Positions 51,927 through 61,409 are shown, numbered from the stretch's first letter. The stretch: DNA of 64,000 nt from Stagnimonas sp965279705 (GCA_965279705.1 OZ257257.1:2108001-2172000), one strand, 5' to 3'. Translations and numbers: made by a program. Notes: generated from the letters alone by a model not told the origin.

Positions 51927-53366
51927 TTACCTGAACCGCTTAACCGTGCGCTGCTTCTTCTTGATCTGGCTCGCCGTCAGCACATTCTTGCGACCCTCGA
52001 ATGGGTTTTCGCCGGTCTTGAAGCGCAGCTGGATCGGCACGCCCACGAGCTGGAACGCCTCACGGAACTCGTTGATGAGATAGCGGTGGTAGCTGCTGGG
52101 TAGTTTCTCGGTCTGGTTGCCGTGGACGAGAATCTGGATCGGATTGGTGCCGATCTGGTGCGCATAGCGCAGCTTGATGCGGCGGGTGAGTACGGCGGGC
52201 GGTGCGTGCTTGTCGCAGGCTTTTTCGAGCGCGCGGGTGAGCTCCGGCGTCGGGATGTCGCGTGTGGTGGCTTCATAGGCCAGCACCACATCGTCCATCA
52301 GCGCCTTCAGACCCGAGCCGTGCAGGGCAGAGATGTAATGCGGTGGCACGAAGTCGAGAAACGGCAGCTTGAAATCGACATCGGTGCGGATGGCGTTGCG
52401 CTTGTCGTTGTCGAGGTGATCCCACTTGTTGACAGCCAGCACCATCGCTCGGCCGCGCTGGGCGATGAGGCCCATGAGTTTGGCATCGTGCACGCCGATC
52501 TCGTCGTGGGCATCGGTCATCACGATCACCACATGCGCGCGTTCAACCGCCTGCAAGGCCTTGACGATCGAGAACTTCTCGATCACCTCGCTGACCTTGT
52601 TGCGGCGGCGGATACCGGCGGTATCGATCAGCTCGTACTCGTGGCCGTCGCGCTCGAAACGCACGCTGATCGCATCGCGGGTAGTGCCGGCCACCTCGCT
52701 GGTGAGCAGGCGGGTGTCGCCCAGCAGGCGGTTGACCAGCGTCGATTTGCCAGCGTTGGGGCGGCCCACCACGGCGACGCGGATGATGCCGTCGTCGGTG
52801 GCGAAATCAGCCGGCGGCGCATCGACCAGCAAGGTGCGCAGCAGGTTGCCCAGACCATCGCCATGTTCGGCGGAGATCGGCAGCGGCTCGCCCAGCCCCA
52901 GCTGATGGAAGTCGCTGGCGATCGCCGTCTTGGTGCGGCCTTCGGCCTTATTAACCAGAACCGTCAGCGGCTTGCCGAACTTGCGCAGACGCTGGGCGAT
53001 GGCGAGGTCGGCATTGGTGCAGCCTTCCAGCGCATCGACCAGAAAGAGTATATGTGTGGCTTCGGCCAGCGCGATCTGCGCCTGCTCTTCGGCCAGCATC
53101 GCCAAGGCATCGTCTTCATCCGGCGAGAGGCCGCCGGTGTCCACCACGATGAAACCCTTGCCCTCAAAGCGACCCTGCCCGTACTGGCGGTCGCGGGTCA
53201 GGCCCGGCAGGTCCATCACCAGCGCATCGCGGCTGCTGGTAAAGGCGTTGAAGAGGGTTGATTTGCCAACGTTGGGGCGGCCCACCAGCACGACGACGGG
53301 CAATACGGCCGCAGCGGATGCCACGGCGTCGACATCAACGGCGGCTTCTGAAATTGAATCGGACAT
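51927..53366 (-). CDS. der: Ribosome biogenesis GTPase Der (EngA)
   Basis: Double-GTPase needed for 50S assembly. The ATG at 53366 (MSDSISEAA) gives 479 aa. The two G1 motifs are GRPNVGKS (29-36) and GRPNAGKS near 212, each followed by DxxG (DLPG and DTAG) and NKxD (VNKAE and VNKWD) motifs. The C-terminal KH-like domain ends KKKQRTVKRFR. Its place after bamB in the same block is conserved. The 166-base gap to bamB has small hairpins but no clear terminator. Confidence 0.95.
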   Translation of the reverse strand: MSDSISEAAVDVDAVASAAAVLPVVVLVGRPNVGKSTLFNAFTSSRDALVMDLPGLTRDRQYGQGRFEGKGFIVVDTGGLSPDEDDALAMLAEEQAQIALAEATHILFLVDALEGCTNADLAIAQRLRKFGKPLTVLVNKAEGRTKTAIASDFHQLGLGEPLPISAEHGDGLGNLLRTLLVDAPPADFATDDGIIRVAVVGRPNAGKSTLVNRLLGDTRLLTSEVAGTTRDAISVRFERDGHEYELIDTAGIRRRNKVSEVIEKFSIVKALQAVERAHVVIVMTDAHDEIGVHDAKLMGLIAQRGRAMVLAVNKWDHLDNDKRNAIRTDVDFKLPFLDFVPPHYISALHGSGLKALMDDVVLAYEATTRDIPTPELTRALEKACDKHAPPAVLTRRIKLRYAHQIGTNPIQILVHGNQTEKLPSSYHRYLINEFREAFQLVGVPIQLRFKTGENPFEGRKNVLTASQIKKKQRTVKRFR

Positions 53367-53532
53367 AACTAAAACCTGCTCACGCTCCCGCGGACGGGAG
53401 GGCGTTTGACCAAGAGGGACCAACATTGTGTCAGCCCCGACCCGATCAAGCGCGGAAAGGGGGCTAGTGGCAGACGGCCTCTGACCCCCGAGCCCTTCAG
53501 CTGCAAGACGCCGCAGAAGGGAATGAATCGTT

Positions 53533-54696
53533 TCAGCGCAACGTCAGGGCTTCGAGACGGCCTTCGACGTTGTAGATATAGAGCGTCGTATCGGTGGCCA
53601 CCATCGGTGCCAGCACGGGATCGCGGCCGACGCGGGTACGGCCTACCAGCTTGCCGTCGGCAGCGTCGAAGAAATGCAGGTAGCCCTGATAATCCGCCAC
53701 CACTGCATAGCCCTTGAAGAACGCCGGCGGCGACAGGCGGCGGTATTGCAGGGCTTCGTTCTTCCAAACCGCAGCGCCGGTGGCACCGTCGAGTGCCCAC
53801 AGTACGCCATCGACATCGCTGACGAACACTGTGCTGCCACCCACCGCCATGCCGGTGCCGGATTTGATGGCACGCCGCCAGCGGCTTTCGCCATCGACAG
53901 GATTGATCAGGGTCACATCACCGCCATAGCTCGCCACCAGCACACCGTCGAGATCTTCAACGAGCTGCGCGTCGATGTCGGCCAGGCGCTCCAGCTCGGT
54001 ACGACCACTCGGTACCGAGATCGGTTGCTCCCACACAGGTGTGCCGTCGCTCAGCTGCACGGCGGCGAGACGGCCGCTGTCCATGCCCAGAAACACGCGA
54101 TTGCCTTCGATCAGCGGAGCCGAGATGCCGCGCAAGGTCAGCGATGGCACCGTGCGGTCGAAGCTCCACAGACGCTTGCCGTCAGCGGCGGCCAAGCCAA
54201 AGCTGCGGCCGTCGATGCTGCGCGCCACAATCACATCACCCGCGCCGGCAGGCGGCGCCAGCACTTCGCTGGAGACCTTCGCACGCCAGACCAGGCTGCC
54301 ATCGGCGCGCTTGAGCGCGATCACATCGGAATCCAGCGTGCCGACCAGCACCAGGTCGCCGACCACGGACGGCCCAGCGGAAATACGGGCTTTGAGCTGA
54401 GTATTCCAGCGGTCGCGGCCGGTTTCGGGGTCCAGCGCCGATACGCTCCCGGCGCTGTCTGCCACAAACAGGGCATCGGTCTCCAGCAGCGGCCGCAGGC
54501 CGGTGGGGCGACCATCTGCGCCGTTGCCGATGCTGCGTGACCAGGTTTCGCTGACGCGCACCTTGGGGTTTTCGATATCGGTCAGCTTGGCAGGCTCGCG
54601 CACCTTGGCCTTGGTCGAGCAGGCAGCAGCAGCCACGGCCAGCAGCACGATGGTCGCAGCGCGCAGGGTGTGGCGGCAGGTGGAACGAAAGCTCAA
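53533..54696 (-). CDS. bamB: Outer-membrane assembly lipoprotein BamB
   Basis: Beta-propeller lipoprotein of the BAM complex, which folds outer-membrane proteins. The 387-aa protein has a lipobox ending in AAAAC at 26. The PQQ/WD-like blade motifs repeat, for example GSVSALDPETGRDRW near 84, GSLVWRAK, GKRLWSFD, GTPVWEQP and GESRWRRA. Gene order yfgM-bamB-der is conserved in proteobacteria, and yfgM lies 25 bases upstream. Confidence 0.94.
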   Translation of the reverse strand: MSFRSTCRHTLRAATIVLLAVAAAACSTKAKVREPAKLTDIENPKVRVSETWSRSIGNGADGRPTGLRPLLETDALFVADSAGSVSALDPETGRDRWNTQLKARISAGPSVVGDLVLVGTLDSDVIALKRADGSLVWRAKVSSEVLAPPAGAGDVIVARSIDGRSFGLAAADGKRLWSFDRTVPSLTLRGISAPLIEGNRVFLGMDSGRLAAVQLSDGTPVWEQPISVPSGRTELERLADIDAQLVEDLDGVLVASYGGDVTLINPVDGESRWRRAIKSGTGMAVGGSTVFVSDVDGVLWALDGATGAAVWKNEALQYRRLSPPAFFKGYAVVADYQGYLHFFDAADGKLVGRTRVGRDPVLAPMVATDTTLYIYNVEGRLEALTLR

Positions 54697-54721
54697 GCGA
54701 TTCTCCTAAAACTCGGGTGGA

Positions 54722-55354
54722 TCAGGCGGCGTCGGCAAGATCGTCGATCTTGCGTTGCAGCGTTTCACGATTGGCGGCAGCGGCATCGCTGGTGGTGAGC
54801 GCTTTCTGGAACGACTCGCGTGCACCCTTGCGATTGCCTTGCGCCAGAAGAATGTCGCCGCGCAACTCCTGCACCAGGGCGGTGTAGCTGTCGTCGGCAT
54901 TGCCGTCGAGTAATTTGATGGCGTCGTCGAACTTGCCCTGTTGCGCCAGCACGCGTGCTTGGCGCAGCTGTGCGAGCGGCTGCAATACCTTGTCTTCCGA
55001 GTTCGTAGCGACCCAGGCGAGCGGCGGCAGGGCTTCATCGAAGCGGCCTTTTTCCACCGCGTGCTGGGCGATGCGCAGCAAAGCCTGTGCAGCGTATGGC
55101 GTGCTGGCAAACTCGGTCTTGAGCTTGTCGGCAATGGCATTGGCCTCGTCGGCCTTGTCGGTGAGCAGCGCGGTTTTCAGGTCTTCAAACATGCGGGCGG
55201 CTTCTGCGCCGCGCGTCTGCTGGTGCGCCTTGTATTGATCCCAACCGACGATGCCGCCCAGGCCTAGAACCAGGCCGGCTGCAAGGGCGATCCAGTTTTC
55301 TTTCCACCATTGCTTGACGCGCTGGGCTTGGTCTTCGTCGTCGTAGTGAGACAC
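54722..55354 (-). CDS. yfgM: YfgM-family membrane-anchored tetratricopeptide protein
   Basis: A 210-aa protein with a cytoplasmic N-terminus (MSHYDDEDQAQRVKQWWKEN), one membrane segment (about 21-40, WIALAAGLVLGLGGIVGW) and a periplasmic TPR region. YfgM is an ancillary SecYEG translocon subunit linked to periplasmic chaperones. Position between hisS and bamB is conserved. The 56-base gap from hisS has no evident terminator. Confidence 0.92.
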   Translation of the reverse strand: MSHYDDEDQAQRVKQWWKENWIALAAGLVLGLGGIVGWDQYKAHQQTRGAEAARMFEDLKTALLTDKADEANAIADKLKTEFASTPYAAQALLRIAQHAVEKGRFDEALPPLAWVATNSEDKVLQPLAQLRQARVLAQQGKFDDAIKLLDGNADDSYTALVQELRGDILLAQGNRKGARESFQKALTTSDAAAANRETLQRKIDDLADAA

Positions 55355-55410
55355 GCTGTAAAACTCCGTTCGTTGTGTGGACTGACCGCAGGCGCGGTCA
55401 GGGGTTGCAT

Positions 55411-56697
55411 TCAGACCAATCTGTTGGCGAGAAAATCAGGCAAGGCCGCAAAAACCACTCGCTCGCCGTCGCCAGGATGCTCGCCCGTTGCAGACTGGAT
55501 CGCGGATTTTACTTGAACCGCGCCCTCGGCCAGTTCTGCCTCGCCCAGCACCAGCAGCCAGCTCGCACCCGATTTCTCGGCACGACCCAGCTGGCTCTTG
55601 AGCTTGCCTCCACCCGCGTTGAGCACCAGCCGCAACTGCGGCAGGCGGTTGCGCAAGTCCTCCGCGACGATGCGGGCCTTTCGTTCTGCGGCCTCGCCCA
55701 TGGTGCAGAAGTAAACCTGTGGCGCGTCGGCAGCGGCTTGCGTCTGCTGCTTTTCGAGCAGCAGCACGAGACGCTCCACCCCGCTCGCCCAGCCCACAGC
55801 CGGCGACGGCGAACCGCCGAGTTGCGAAACGAGATTGTCGTAGCGGCCACCGGCGAGCACGGTGCCCTGGCTGCCAAGCTCGGTGGTGGTCCACTCGAAT
55901 ACGCCGCGCGTGTAGTAGTCGAGGCCGCGCACCAGTTGCGGACTGACTTCATAGGCAATGCCCAGATCTTCCAGCGCCTGCCGCCAGCCATCGAAGTGCG
56001 CGCGAGATTCTGTTTCAAGATGGTCAGCGAGCTGGGGGGCATCGGCGACGATCTCTTTCGTGCGCGGCACTTTTGAGTCGAGCACGCGCAGGGGGTTGGT
56101 GTGCAGGCGGCGCTTGGAGTCTTCGTCCAGCTCGGCCTCGTAGCACGATAGATAGTCGATGAGTGCCGCGCGGTAATTCACCCGCGCCTCGGCACCGCCC
56201 AACGAGTTGATTTCGAGCTTGAGACCGCCGATACCCAGACTGGTCAGGAAGCGATGCGAGAAAGCAATGACTTCGGCGTCGATGTCCGGCCCTGCCATGC
56301 CATAGGCCTCGACACCGACCTGATGAAACTGGCGATAGCGCCCGGCTTGTGGCCGTTCGTGGCGAAAGGCCGGGCCCGCATACCAGAAGCGCTGCTGCTG
56401 GTTGTGCAACAGCCCGTGCTCGATGCCCGCGCGCACCGTGCCGGCGGTCAGCTCGGGGCGCAAGCTCACCGAGACGCCGTCGCGGTCGTCGAAGGAATAC
56501 ATCTCCTTCTCGATCACGTCCGTCACTTCGCCGACGGCGCGCTTGAACAACGTGGTGGCCTCGAGCATCGGCAGGCGCAGCTCGCCGTAGCCGTAGCGGC
56601 TGGCCACATCGGCGGCGGTGGCGAACACACGGCGGAAGAGTGCTGCCTGCGCCGGCAGAACATCGTTGAAGCCTCTCAGCGATTGCAACTTGCTCAT
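55411..56697 (-). CDS. hisS: Histidyl-tRNA synthetase
   Basis: Class II aminoacyl-tRNA synthetase that charges tRNA-His. The 428-aa protein starts MSKLQSLRGFNDVLP. Class II motif 2 lies in RFWYAGPAFRHERPQAGRYRQFHQVG near 105 and motif 3 around GWASGVERLVLLLE near 310. His-specific segments LVRGLDYYTRGVFEW near 255 are intact. The start overlaps the ispG stop by 4 bases. Confidence 0.96.
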   Translation of the reverse strand: MSKLQSLRGFNDVLPAQAALFRRVFATAADVASRYGYGELRLPMLEATTLFKRAVGEVTDVIEKEMYSFDDRDGVSVSLRPELTAGTVRAGIEHGLLHNQQQRFWYAGPAFRHERPQAGRYRQFHQVGVEAYGMAGPDIDAEVIAFSHRFLTSLGIGGLKLEINSLGGAEARVNYRAALIDYLSCYEAELDEDSKRRLHTNPLRVLDSKVPRTKEIVADAPQLADHLETESRAHFDGWRQALEDLGIAYEVSPQLVRGLDYYTRGVFEWTTTELGSQGTVLAGGRYDNLVSQLGGSPSPAVGWASGVERLVLLLEKQQTQAAADAPQVYFCTMGEAAERKARIVAEDLRNRLPQLRLVLNAGGGKLKSQLGRAEKSGASWLLVLGEAELAEGAVQVKSAIQSATGEHPGDGERVVFAALPDFLANRLV

Positions 56698-57788
56698 GCG
56701 GCAGCGCGCTCGGCCAACTGCTGGCGTACCAATTTTTCGAGTTCGTCCACGAGGTTCTCGTTGTGAATCTTGTGCTGAATCGCGCCGCCGATATAAATCG
56801 AGTTGGGGCGGCCGCCGGCCACGCCGAGTGTCGCCTCACGCGCCTCACCGGGGCCATTGACGACACAGCCGATGATGGCGAGGTCGATCGGCTCGGTGAC
56901 GTCTTCGAGCCGCGCTTCGAGCTCGTTGACGGTCTTGATGACATCGAACATCTGCCGCGAGCAACTGGGGCAAGCCACCAGGTTGATGCCGCGGTTGCGC
57001 AGGTGCAGCGACTTCAAAATATCCCAGCCGACTTTCACTTCTTCCACCGGATCGGCAGCCAGAGAGATACGGATGGTGTCGCCGATGCCATCGGCCAGCA
57101 GCATGCCCAAACCGATGGAGGACTTCACCGCGCCACTGCGCAGGCTACCGGCTTCGGTGATGCCCAGGTGCAGCGGCTGGTCGATGAGCTTGGCGAGCTT
57201 CTGGTAGGCGTGCACGGTCATGAAGATTTCGCTCGCCTTCAACGACACTTTGAAGTCCTCGAAGTTGTGCTTCTTCAGGATGTTGATGTGGCGCAGTGCG
57301 GATTCCACCAGCGCATCGGCATTGGGCTCGCCGTATTTTTCCTGAAGATCGCCCTCGAGCGAACCGGCATTCACACCAATGCGGATCGGCACGCCGTAGT
57401 GGCGCGCGCAGGCAATCACCTCGGCCACTTTCGCATCGCTACCGATGTTGCCGGGGTTGATGCGCAGGCAGTCGGCGCCCATTTCGGCGGCCTTGAGCGC
57501 GCACTTGTAGTTGAAATGCACATCGGCAATCAGCGGCAGATCACCCACCCGTTTCTTGATTTCGCCAAAGGCTTCACAGGCAGCGATGGTCGGCACCGAG
57601 ACGCGGACGATATCCACGCCCGCCTTCTTGGCGGCCATGATCTGAGCAACCGTGGCGGCAACATCCTCGGTCTTGGTGTTGGTCATGGTCTGCACGGCGA
57701 TGGGCGCATCGCCCCCCACCAGCACCTTGCCGACACTGATCTGCCGCGACTTGCGCCGGACGATCACATGCTGCGCCTTCATCGACAT
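56694..57788 (-). CDS. ispG: 4-hydroxy-3-methylbut-2-enyl-diphosphate synthase IspG
   Basis: Fe-S enzyme of the MEP isoprenoid pathway. The 364-aa protein has the N-terminal TIM barrel and the C-terminal Fe-S cysteines in VACPSCSRQMF near 268 and the conserved LAIIGCVVNGPGEA near 307. The ATG at 57788 is only 3 bases from an inserted palindromic element, and an in-frame ATG at codon 3 is an alternative start. The likely ribosome-binding sequence (AGCAGG, 8 bases before the ATG) lies inside the element's inverted end. Confidence 0.95.
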   Translation of the reverse strand: MSMKAQHVIVRRKSRQISVGKVLVGGDAPIAVQTMTNTKTEDVAATVAQIMAAKKAGVDIVRVSVPTIAACEAFGEIKKRVGDLPLIADVHFNYKCALKAAEMGADCLRINPGNIGSDAKVAEVIACARHYGVPIRIGVNAGSLEGDLQEKYGEPNADALVESALRHINILKKHNFEDFKVSLKASEIFMTVHAYQKLAKLIDQPLHLGITEAGSLRSGAVKSSIGLGMLLADGIGDTIRISLAADPVEEVKVGWDILKSLHLRNRGINLVACPSCSRQMFDVIKTVNELEARLEDVTEPIDLAIIGCVVNGPGEAREATLGVAGGRPNSIYIGGAIQHKIHNENLVDELEKLVRQQLAERAAA

Positions 57789-57790
57789 GC

Positions 57791-58062
57791 TTAGGGCCTG
57801 CTCCCATATGAAAGATCGCTGCGGCGGAAGGCTATTTTGGCGCAGCGCAAGGAATGAGGGCAGTCAAGGCTTGTTGCCTTGGCAATCCGAAATGACGCCG
57901 CGATGCGCCAAAACAGCCCCGCCCCGAAGGGTTGCGGCCCAAATCGCGCCAAGCCGCGTTGCTCGCCTAGCGAAGGCAACAAGCCTTCGCGTCGGCTCGC
58001 GCCTTGCCTGGCGCGATTTAGACTCGCAACGCAACGACCTTTCATATGGGAACAGGCCCTAA
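57791..58062. mobile_element. Palindromic MITE-like element with 33-bp terminal inverted repeats
   Basis: A 272-bp non-coding insert between rodZ and ispG. The left end (57791-57823) and right end (58030-58062) are inverted repeats with 30 of 33 matches, starting TTAGGGCCTG and ending CAGGCCCTAA, with a TA at each edge that suggests an IS630/Tc1-mariner-type target duplication. Internal perfect inverted repeats are AAGGCTTGTTGCCTT (57866-57880) with 57973-57987, AAATCGCGCC (57941-57950) with 58010-58019, and TTTTGGCGCA (57835-57844) with 57904-57913. No transposase fits inside, so it would move in trans. It fills almost the entire gap. Confidence 0.8.
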
Positions 58063-58065
58063 CTC

Positions 58066-58926
58066 TTACGGCAGCGTGATGCGCGCCGTGTTGTCGCCGC
58101 GATGGTACTGGGAGGTATCGACCTGCTGACCGTTGTAAGTGATCTTCACGCCCGGCGCGTTGCCAAGAAACACCACGAACGGCGGCTTGCCATCCAGCGC
58201 TTGATTGCTGCCGGACTCGACCAGGCCGGAGAGCAATACCTTGCCGGTGGCGTCTTTCACCTCGGTCCAGGAACTGCCATTGAACTGGATTTGCAGGGGG
58301 CCGGTGGCATTTGCCGGCATCACGGCAGCAGAAACGGGCTCACTTGCAGCAGGCACTGCGGGTGCGACCGGCGAACTCACAGCGGCCTCAGGCGATGGCG
58401 CGGCCGGAGCAGGTACCTCCGTCATCGGCACGGGCTCGGGCCTGGTTTCGGACGGCGTCGTCTCGACGGCTGGCGGCGTCACGGTAGGCAGCAGCGTGCG
58501 GTTCTTGCCCCAGAACGCGAGGGCACCGATCACCAGACCCAGCAGGATGATCGCCATTGCCAGCTTGAAGCTGATACGCCGGCCACTACCAAGTTCCGCC
58601 CCGCCTGCGAGGATCAGCTTGGAGGGATGCGGTGGCGTCTTGTGGCCCGCCACGCGCTCATAAGCGGCCATCAGATCGCTTTCAGCGACCGGCAACACCT
58701 TGGAGAGCTTGCGGTAATAACCGCGCACGTAAACCGGCTCGTTGAGCTGCGCAAAGTCATCGCGTTCGATGGCATCCAGCGTGAAGCGGGACAGCTTGAT
58801 CTGCGCGGCCAGATCTTCGAGCGAGAGCTTGTTTTGTTCGCGCGCCTGGCGCACCAGACGGCCAGGGCCCTGCCCACCGGCATTGGAGGTTTGAATGTCG
58901 CTGTGCAAGTCAGAGATGCCAGTCAT
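58066..58926 (-). CDS. rodZ: RodZ-like helix-turn-helix membrane protein
   Basis: A 286-aa protein of the RodZ family that links MreB to the envelope. The N-terminal HTH (about 22-85; VRQAREQNKLSLEDLAAQIKL) is followed by a basic juxtamembrane region, one membrane segment near 125-142 (AMAIILLGLVIGALAFWG), a Pro/Ala/Glu-rich periplasmic linker and a C-terminal DUF4115-like domain. Gene order pilF-rodZ-ispG is conserved. The stop is 3 bases from the MITE-like element. Confidence 0.93.
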   Translation of the reverse strand: MTGISDLHSDIQTSNAGGQGPGRLVRQAREQNKLSLEDLAAQIKLSRFTLDAIERDDFAQLNEPVYVRGYYRKLSKVLPVAESDLMAAYERVAGHKTPPHPSKLILAGGAELGSGRRISFKLAMAIILLGLVIGALAFWGKNRTLLPTVTPPAVETTPSETRPEPVPMTEVPAPAAPSPEAAVSSPVAPAVPAASEPVSAAVMPANATGPLQIQFNGSSWTEVKDATGKVLLSGLVESGSNQALDGKPPFVVFLGNAPGVKITYNGQQVDTSQYHRGDNTARITLP

Positions 58927-59001
58927 GAGCCGCTTAAGGTGAACGACGATCGGAGAGTCATGGATTGTAGACGGATCAAGCCCATCGCCTGTGACGAAAT
59001 T

Positions 59002-59709
59002 TCAGGGAAACTCGCGTTGCAGCTGCTGGCTCAGGCGTGCGGCATTGTCCCGGTCGCCTAGCGCCTGCTCGGCCCGGATGGCCAGACGCAGCGATTCCTG
59101 CGAGGGCTTGGCAACGCGGTCACGGCGCTGGATGAAGGCACGCACTTTCAGCCAGTCCTGCTTCTTGCTGGCCATTTCTGCGAGCTGTAGCAGAGCTTCG
59201 GGGTTTTCCGGCCGCAGTTGCAAGGCTTCGCGGAAGTACGTCTCGGCCTTGTCCGGGCGATTGCCGCGGTTGGCGCAAACGCCCGCGTTGATCAGTGCGG
59301 CATCCGGTGCGTTGTAGCTTTTGTTGCTCGCCACGCTCTCGAACAGCTCCAGCGCCTCGTCGGTACGGCCACGCTCGCACTCGAAGATCGCGAAGTTGTT
59401 GCGGGTGAACAGGTCTTTGGAGTCCAGCGAGATCGCGCGGCGGAAATGCTTGGCCGCCTCGGCATCGTCGCCGCGCTGCGCATAGATGAGAGCAATGGCG
59501 GAATGCGCCGGGGCGTAGCGCTCATTTTGGGAAAGCGCGCGCTGGGCTTTTTCCATCGCCATCTCGTAATTGCCCTTGCGGGCGTATTCGACCGCCAGAG
59601 TGGTGTTGGTGCGAGCCGCCTCGTCGAGATTCTTCTCGCTGTCCTGAGAGCCGCCCGTGGTCACGCAAGCAGCGAGCACCAATGGCAACAGCACTGCCAG
59701 CCATTTCAT
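59002..59709 (-). CDS. pilF: Type IV pilus biogenesis lipoprotein PilF/PilW
   Basis: An outer-membrane lipoprotein that supports secretin (PilQ) assembly. The 235-aa protein has a signal MKWLAVLLPLVLAACV with lipobox LAAC and at least five TPR repeats, for example NTTLAVEYARKGNYEMAMEK near 35 and YAPAHSAIALIYAQRGDDAE near 65. It overlaps the rlmN stop in ATGA (59706-59709). Confidence 0.92.
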   Translation of the reverse strand: MKWLAVLLPLVLAACVTTGGSQDSEKNLDEAARTNTTLAVEYARKGNYEMAMEKAQRALSQNERYAPAHSAIALIYAQRGDDAEAAKHFRRAISLDSKDLFTRNNFAIFECERGRTDEALELFESVASNKSYNAPDAALINAGVCANRGNRPDKAETYFREALQLRPENPEALLQLAEMASKKQDWLKVRAFIQRRDRVAKPSQESLRLAIRAEQALGDRDNAARLSQQLQREFP

Positions 59710-60833
59710 GAGGCGATCTGCACAGGGATGTTGGCCAGGCGATTTTTCTGCTTCGACATCACCTCGCCCACCAGCTGGCCGCAGGCGGCGTCGATGTCAT
59801 CACCCCGCGTCTTGCGGGTGGTGCAGACGATGTCGCGGCCGCGCAGATATTCGGCAAAGGCGCGGATGCGTTCCGACGGCGAACGCTTGTAACCCGCCTT
59901 GGGGAAGGGATTGAAGGGGATAAGATTGATCTTGGCGGGCAGATTGCCCAGCAAACGGGCGAGTTCCTTGGCGTGGCCGAGCGAATCGTTGACGCCATCG
60001 AGCATCACGTATTCGTAGACGATGTGCGCCTTGGGACCCTTGCCCTGGGTGTAGCGCTGACACGCGTCCATCAACTCGCCGAGCGGGTACTTGCGGTTGA
60101 TCGGCACCAGCTCGTCACGCAGATCATCGTTGGGCGCGTGCAATGACACTGCCAGGGCGACATCGACGTCCTCGCGCAGACGATCCATGAACGGCACGAG
60201 GCCTGAGGTGCTGACGGTGACGCGGCGCTTGGAGAGCCCGAAGCCGAAATCATCGAGCAGGATGCGAATGGCGGTGACCACAGGCTGGTAGTTGGCCATC
60301 GGCTCGCCCATGCCCATGAACACGACATTCGAAATGACGCGCTCGTTCTGGAAGTCGCTGCCCAGCGCGCGGGCCACGAACCAGACCTGAGCGATGATTT
60401 CCGCCGCCGTCATGTTGCGGTTGAAACCCTGCTTGCCGGTGGAGCAGAACGAGCAGTCCATCGCGCAGCCGACCTGCGAACTGATGCAGAGCGTGCCGCG
60501 ATTGTCTTCGGGGATGTAAACGGTTTCGACGGCATTGCCGCCGTCCAGCCGCAATACCCATTTGCGGGTGCCGTCGGTGGAGGTTTGCTCGGCAATCAGC
60601 TCGGGCGTCTGGATGGAGAACCAGCCCTTCATCTTTTCGCGCAGGTCTTTCGCCACATTGGTCATGCCGTCGAAGTCATCGAGACCACGACGGTAGATCC
60701 ACTGCATGACCTGATCGGCGCGGAAGGGTTTCTCCCCCCGCTCCGCAAACAGCGCGCGCAGTGCCGTGCGATCCAGGCCGAACAGGTTGACTGTCGGCAG
60801 GATGGCTTCGGTTACTGGCGCGCTTTCAGTCAT
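59706..60833 (-). CDS. rlmN: Dual-specificity RNA methyltransferase RlmN
   Basis: Radical-SAM enzyme that makes 2-methyladenosine in 23S rRNA (A2503) and in some tRNAs. The 375-aa protein has the cluster motif C-x3-C-x2-C at 123, 127 and 130 (GCAMDCSFC) and the substrate-binding FNRNMTAAE segment; the catalytic Cys is expected in the C-terminal TTRKTRGDDIDAACGQL, near residue 352. It begins 4 bases after the ndk stop region and overlaps pilF. Confidence 0.96.
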   Translation of the reverse strand: MTESAPVTEAILPTVNLFGLDRTALRALFAERGEKPFRADQVMQWIYRRGLDDFDGMTNVAKDLREKMKGWFSIQTPELIAEQTSTDGTRKWVLRLDGGNAVETVYIPEDNRGTLCISSQVGCAMDCSFCSTGKQGFNRNMTAAEIIAQVWFVARALGSDFQNERVISNVVFMGMGEPMANYQPVVTAIRILLDDFGFGLSKRRVTVSTSGLVPFMDRLREDVDVALAVSLHAPNDDLRDELVPINRKYPLGELMDACQRYTQGKGPKAHIVYEYVMLDGVNDSLGHAKELARLLGNLPAKINLIPFNPFPKAGYKRSPSERIRAFAEYLRGRDIVCTTRKTRGDDIDAACGQLVGEVMSKQKNRLANIPVQIAS

Positions 60834-60836
60834 GCC

Positions 60837-61268
60837 TTAGCGTGTGCGGGGGCACAGCTCGGTGGTGCGGAAGAAGTAAGCAAGCTCGATCTTCGCGTTT
60901 TCGAGCGAGTCCGAACCGTGGGCTGCGTTCTCGTCGATCGAGTCGGCAAAGTCGGCGCGGATGGTGCCCGGGGCTGCGTTCTTGGGGTTGGTGGCACCCA
61001 TCACGTCGCGGTAGACCTGCACCGCGTTCTCGCCTTCCAGCGCCATGGCCATCACCGGGCCGGAGATCATGAACTTGACCAGATCGGCGAAGAAGCCACG
61101 CTCTTTGTGCACTGCGTAGAAACCTTCAGCTTCTTTCTGCGAGAGATGGATCATGCGGGCAGCGACGACCTTGAGGCCGGATTCTTCGAGGCGCTGGATG
61201 ATCGCGCCGATCTTGTTCTTGCCGACCGCGTCGGGCTTGAGGATGGAAAAGGTTTGTTCGATGGCCAT
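60837..61268 (-). CDS. ndk: Nucleoside diphosphate kinase
   Basis: Transfers the gamma phosphate between nucleotides. The 143-aa protein is standard length and has the active-site His117 in NAAHGSDS, the ATP-binding KPDAVGKNKIG near 11 and the GPVMAMALEGENAV segment. rlmN begins 3 bases later on the same strand. The 141-base gap to iscA is otherwise empty; a small CGTCA/TGACG hairpin is present but lacks a T tract. Confidence 0.96.
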   Translation of the reverse strand: MAIEQTFSILKPDAVGKNKIGAIIQRLEESGLKVVAARMIHLSQKEAEGFYAVHKERGFFADLVKFMISGPVMAMALEGENAVQVYRDVMGATNPKNAAPGTIRADFADSIDENAAHGSDSLENAKIELAYFFRTTELCPRTR

Positions 61269-61409
61269 GTTCGTATTCCTGCTGCTTGGGGTTGAGCGCG
61301 CTGCCCTCTAAACGGTCTGGGGCCGGCTCAACATCGAGCCTAAAAACGTCGCGGGATCAGCATTGTAGCGCAGGAAGGCGTCAAATGACGCAGCGCAGCA
61401 TCGTGATTG

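Noticed and set aside
53367..53532. Possible terminator between bamB and der
   Set aside because: A CTCCCG/CGGGAG hairpin is present but no T tract follows on the coding strand.
57791..58045. 84-residue frame inside the palindromic element
   Set aside because: It runs from one inverted end to the other in a structure with strong inner palindromes, a typical chance frame in a MITE; no motif.
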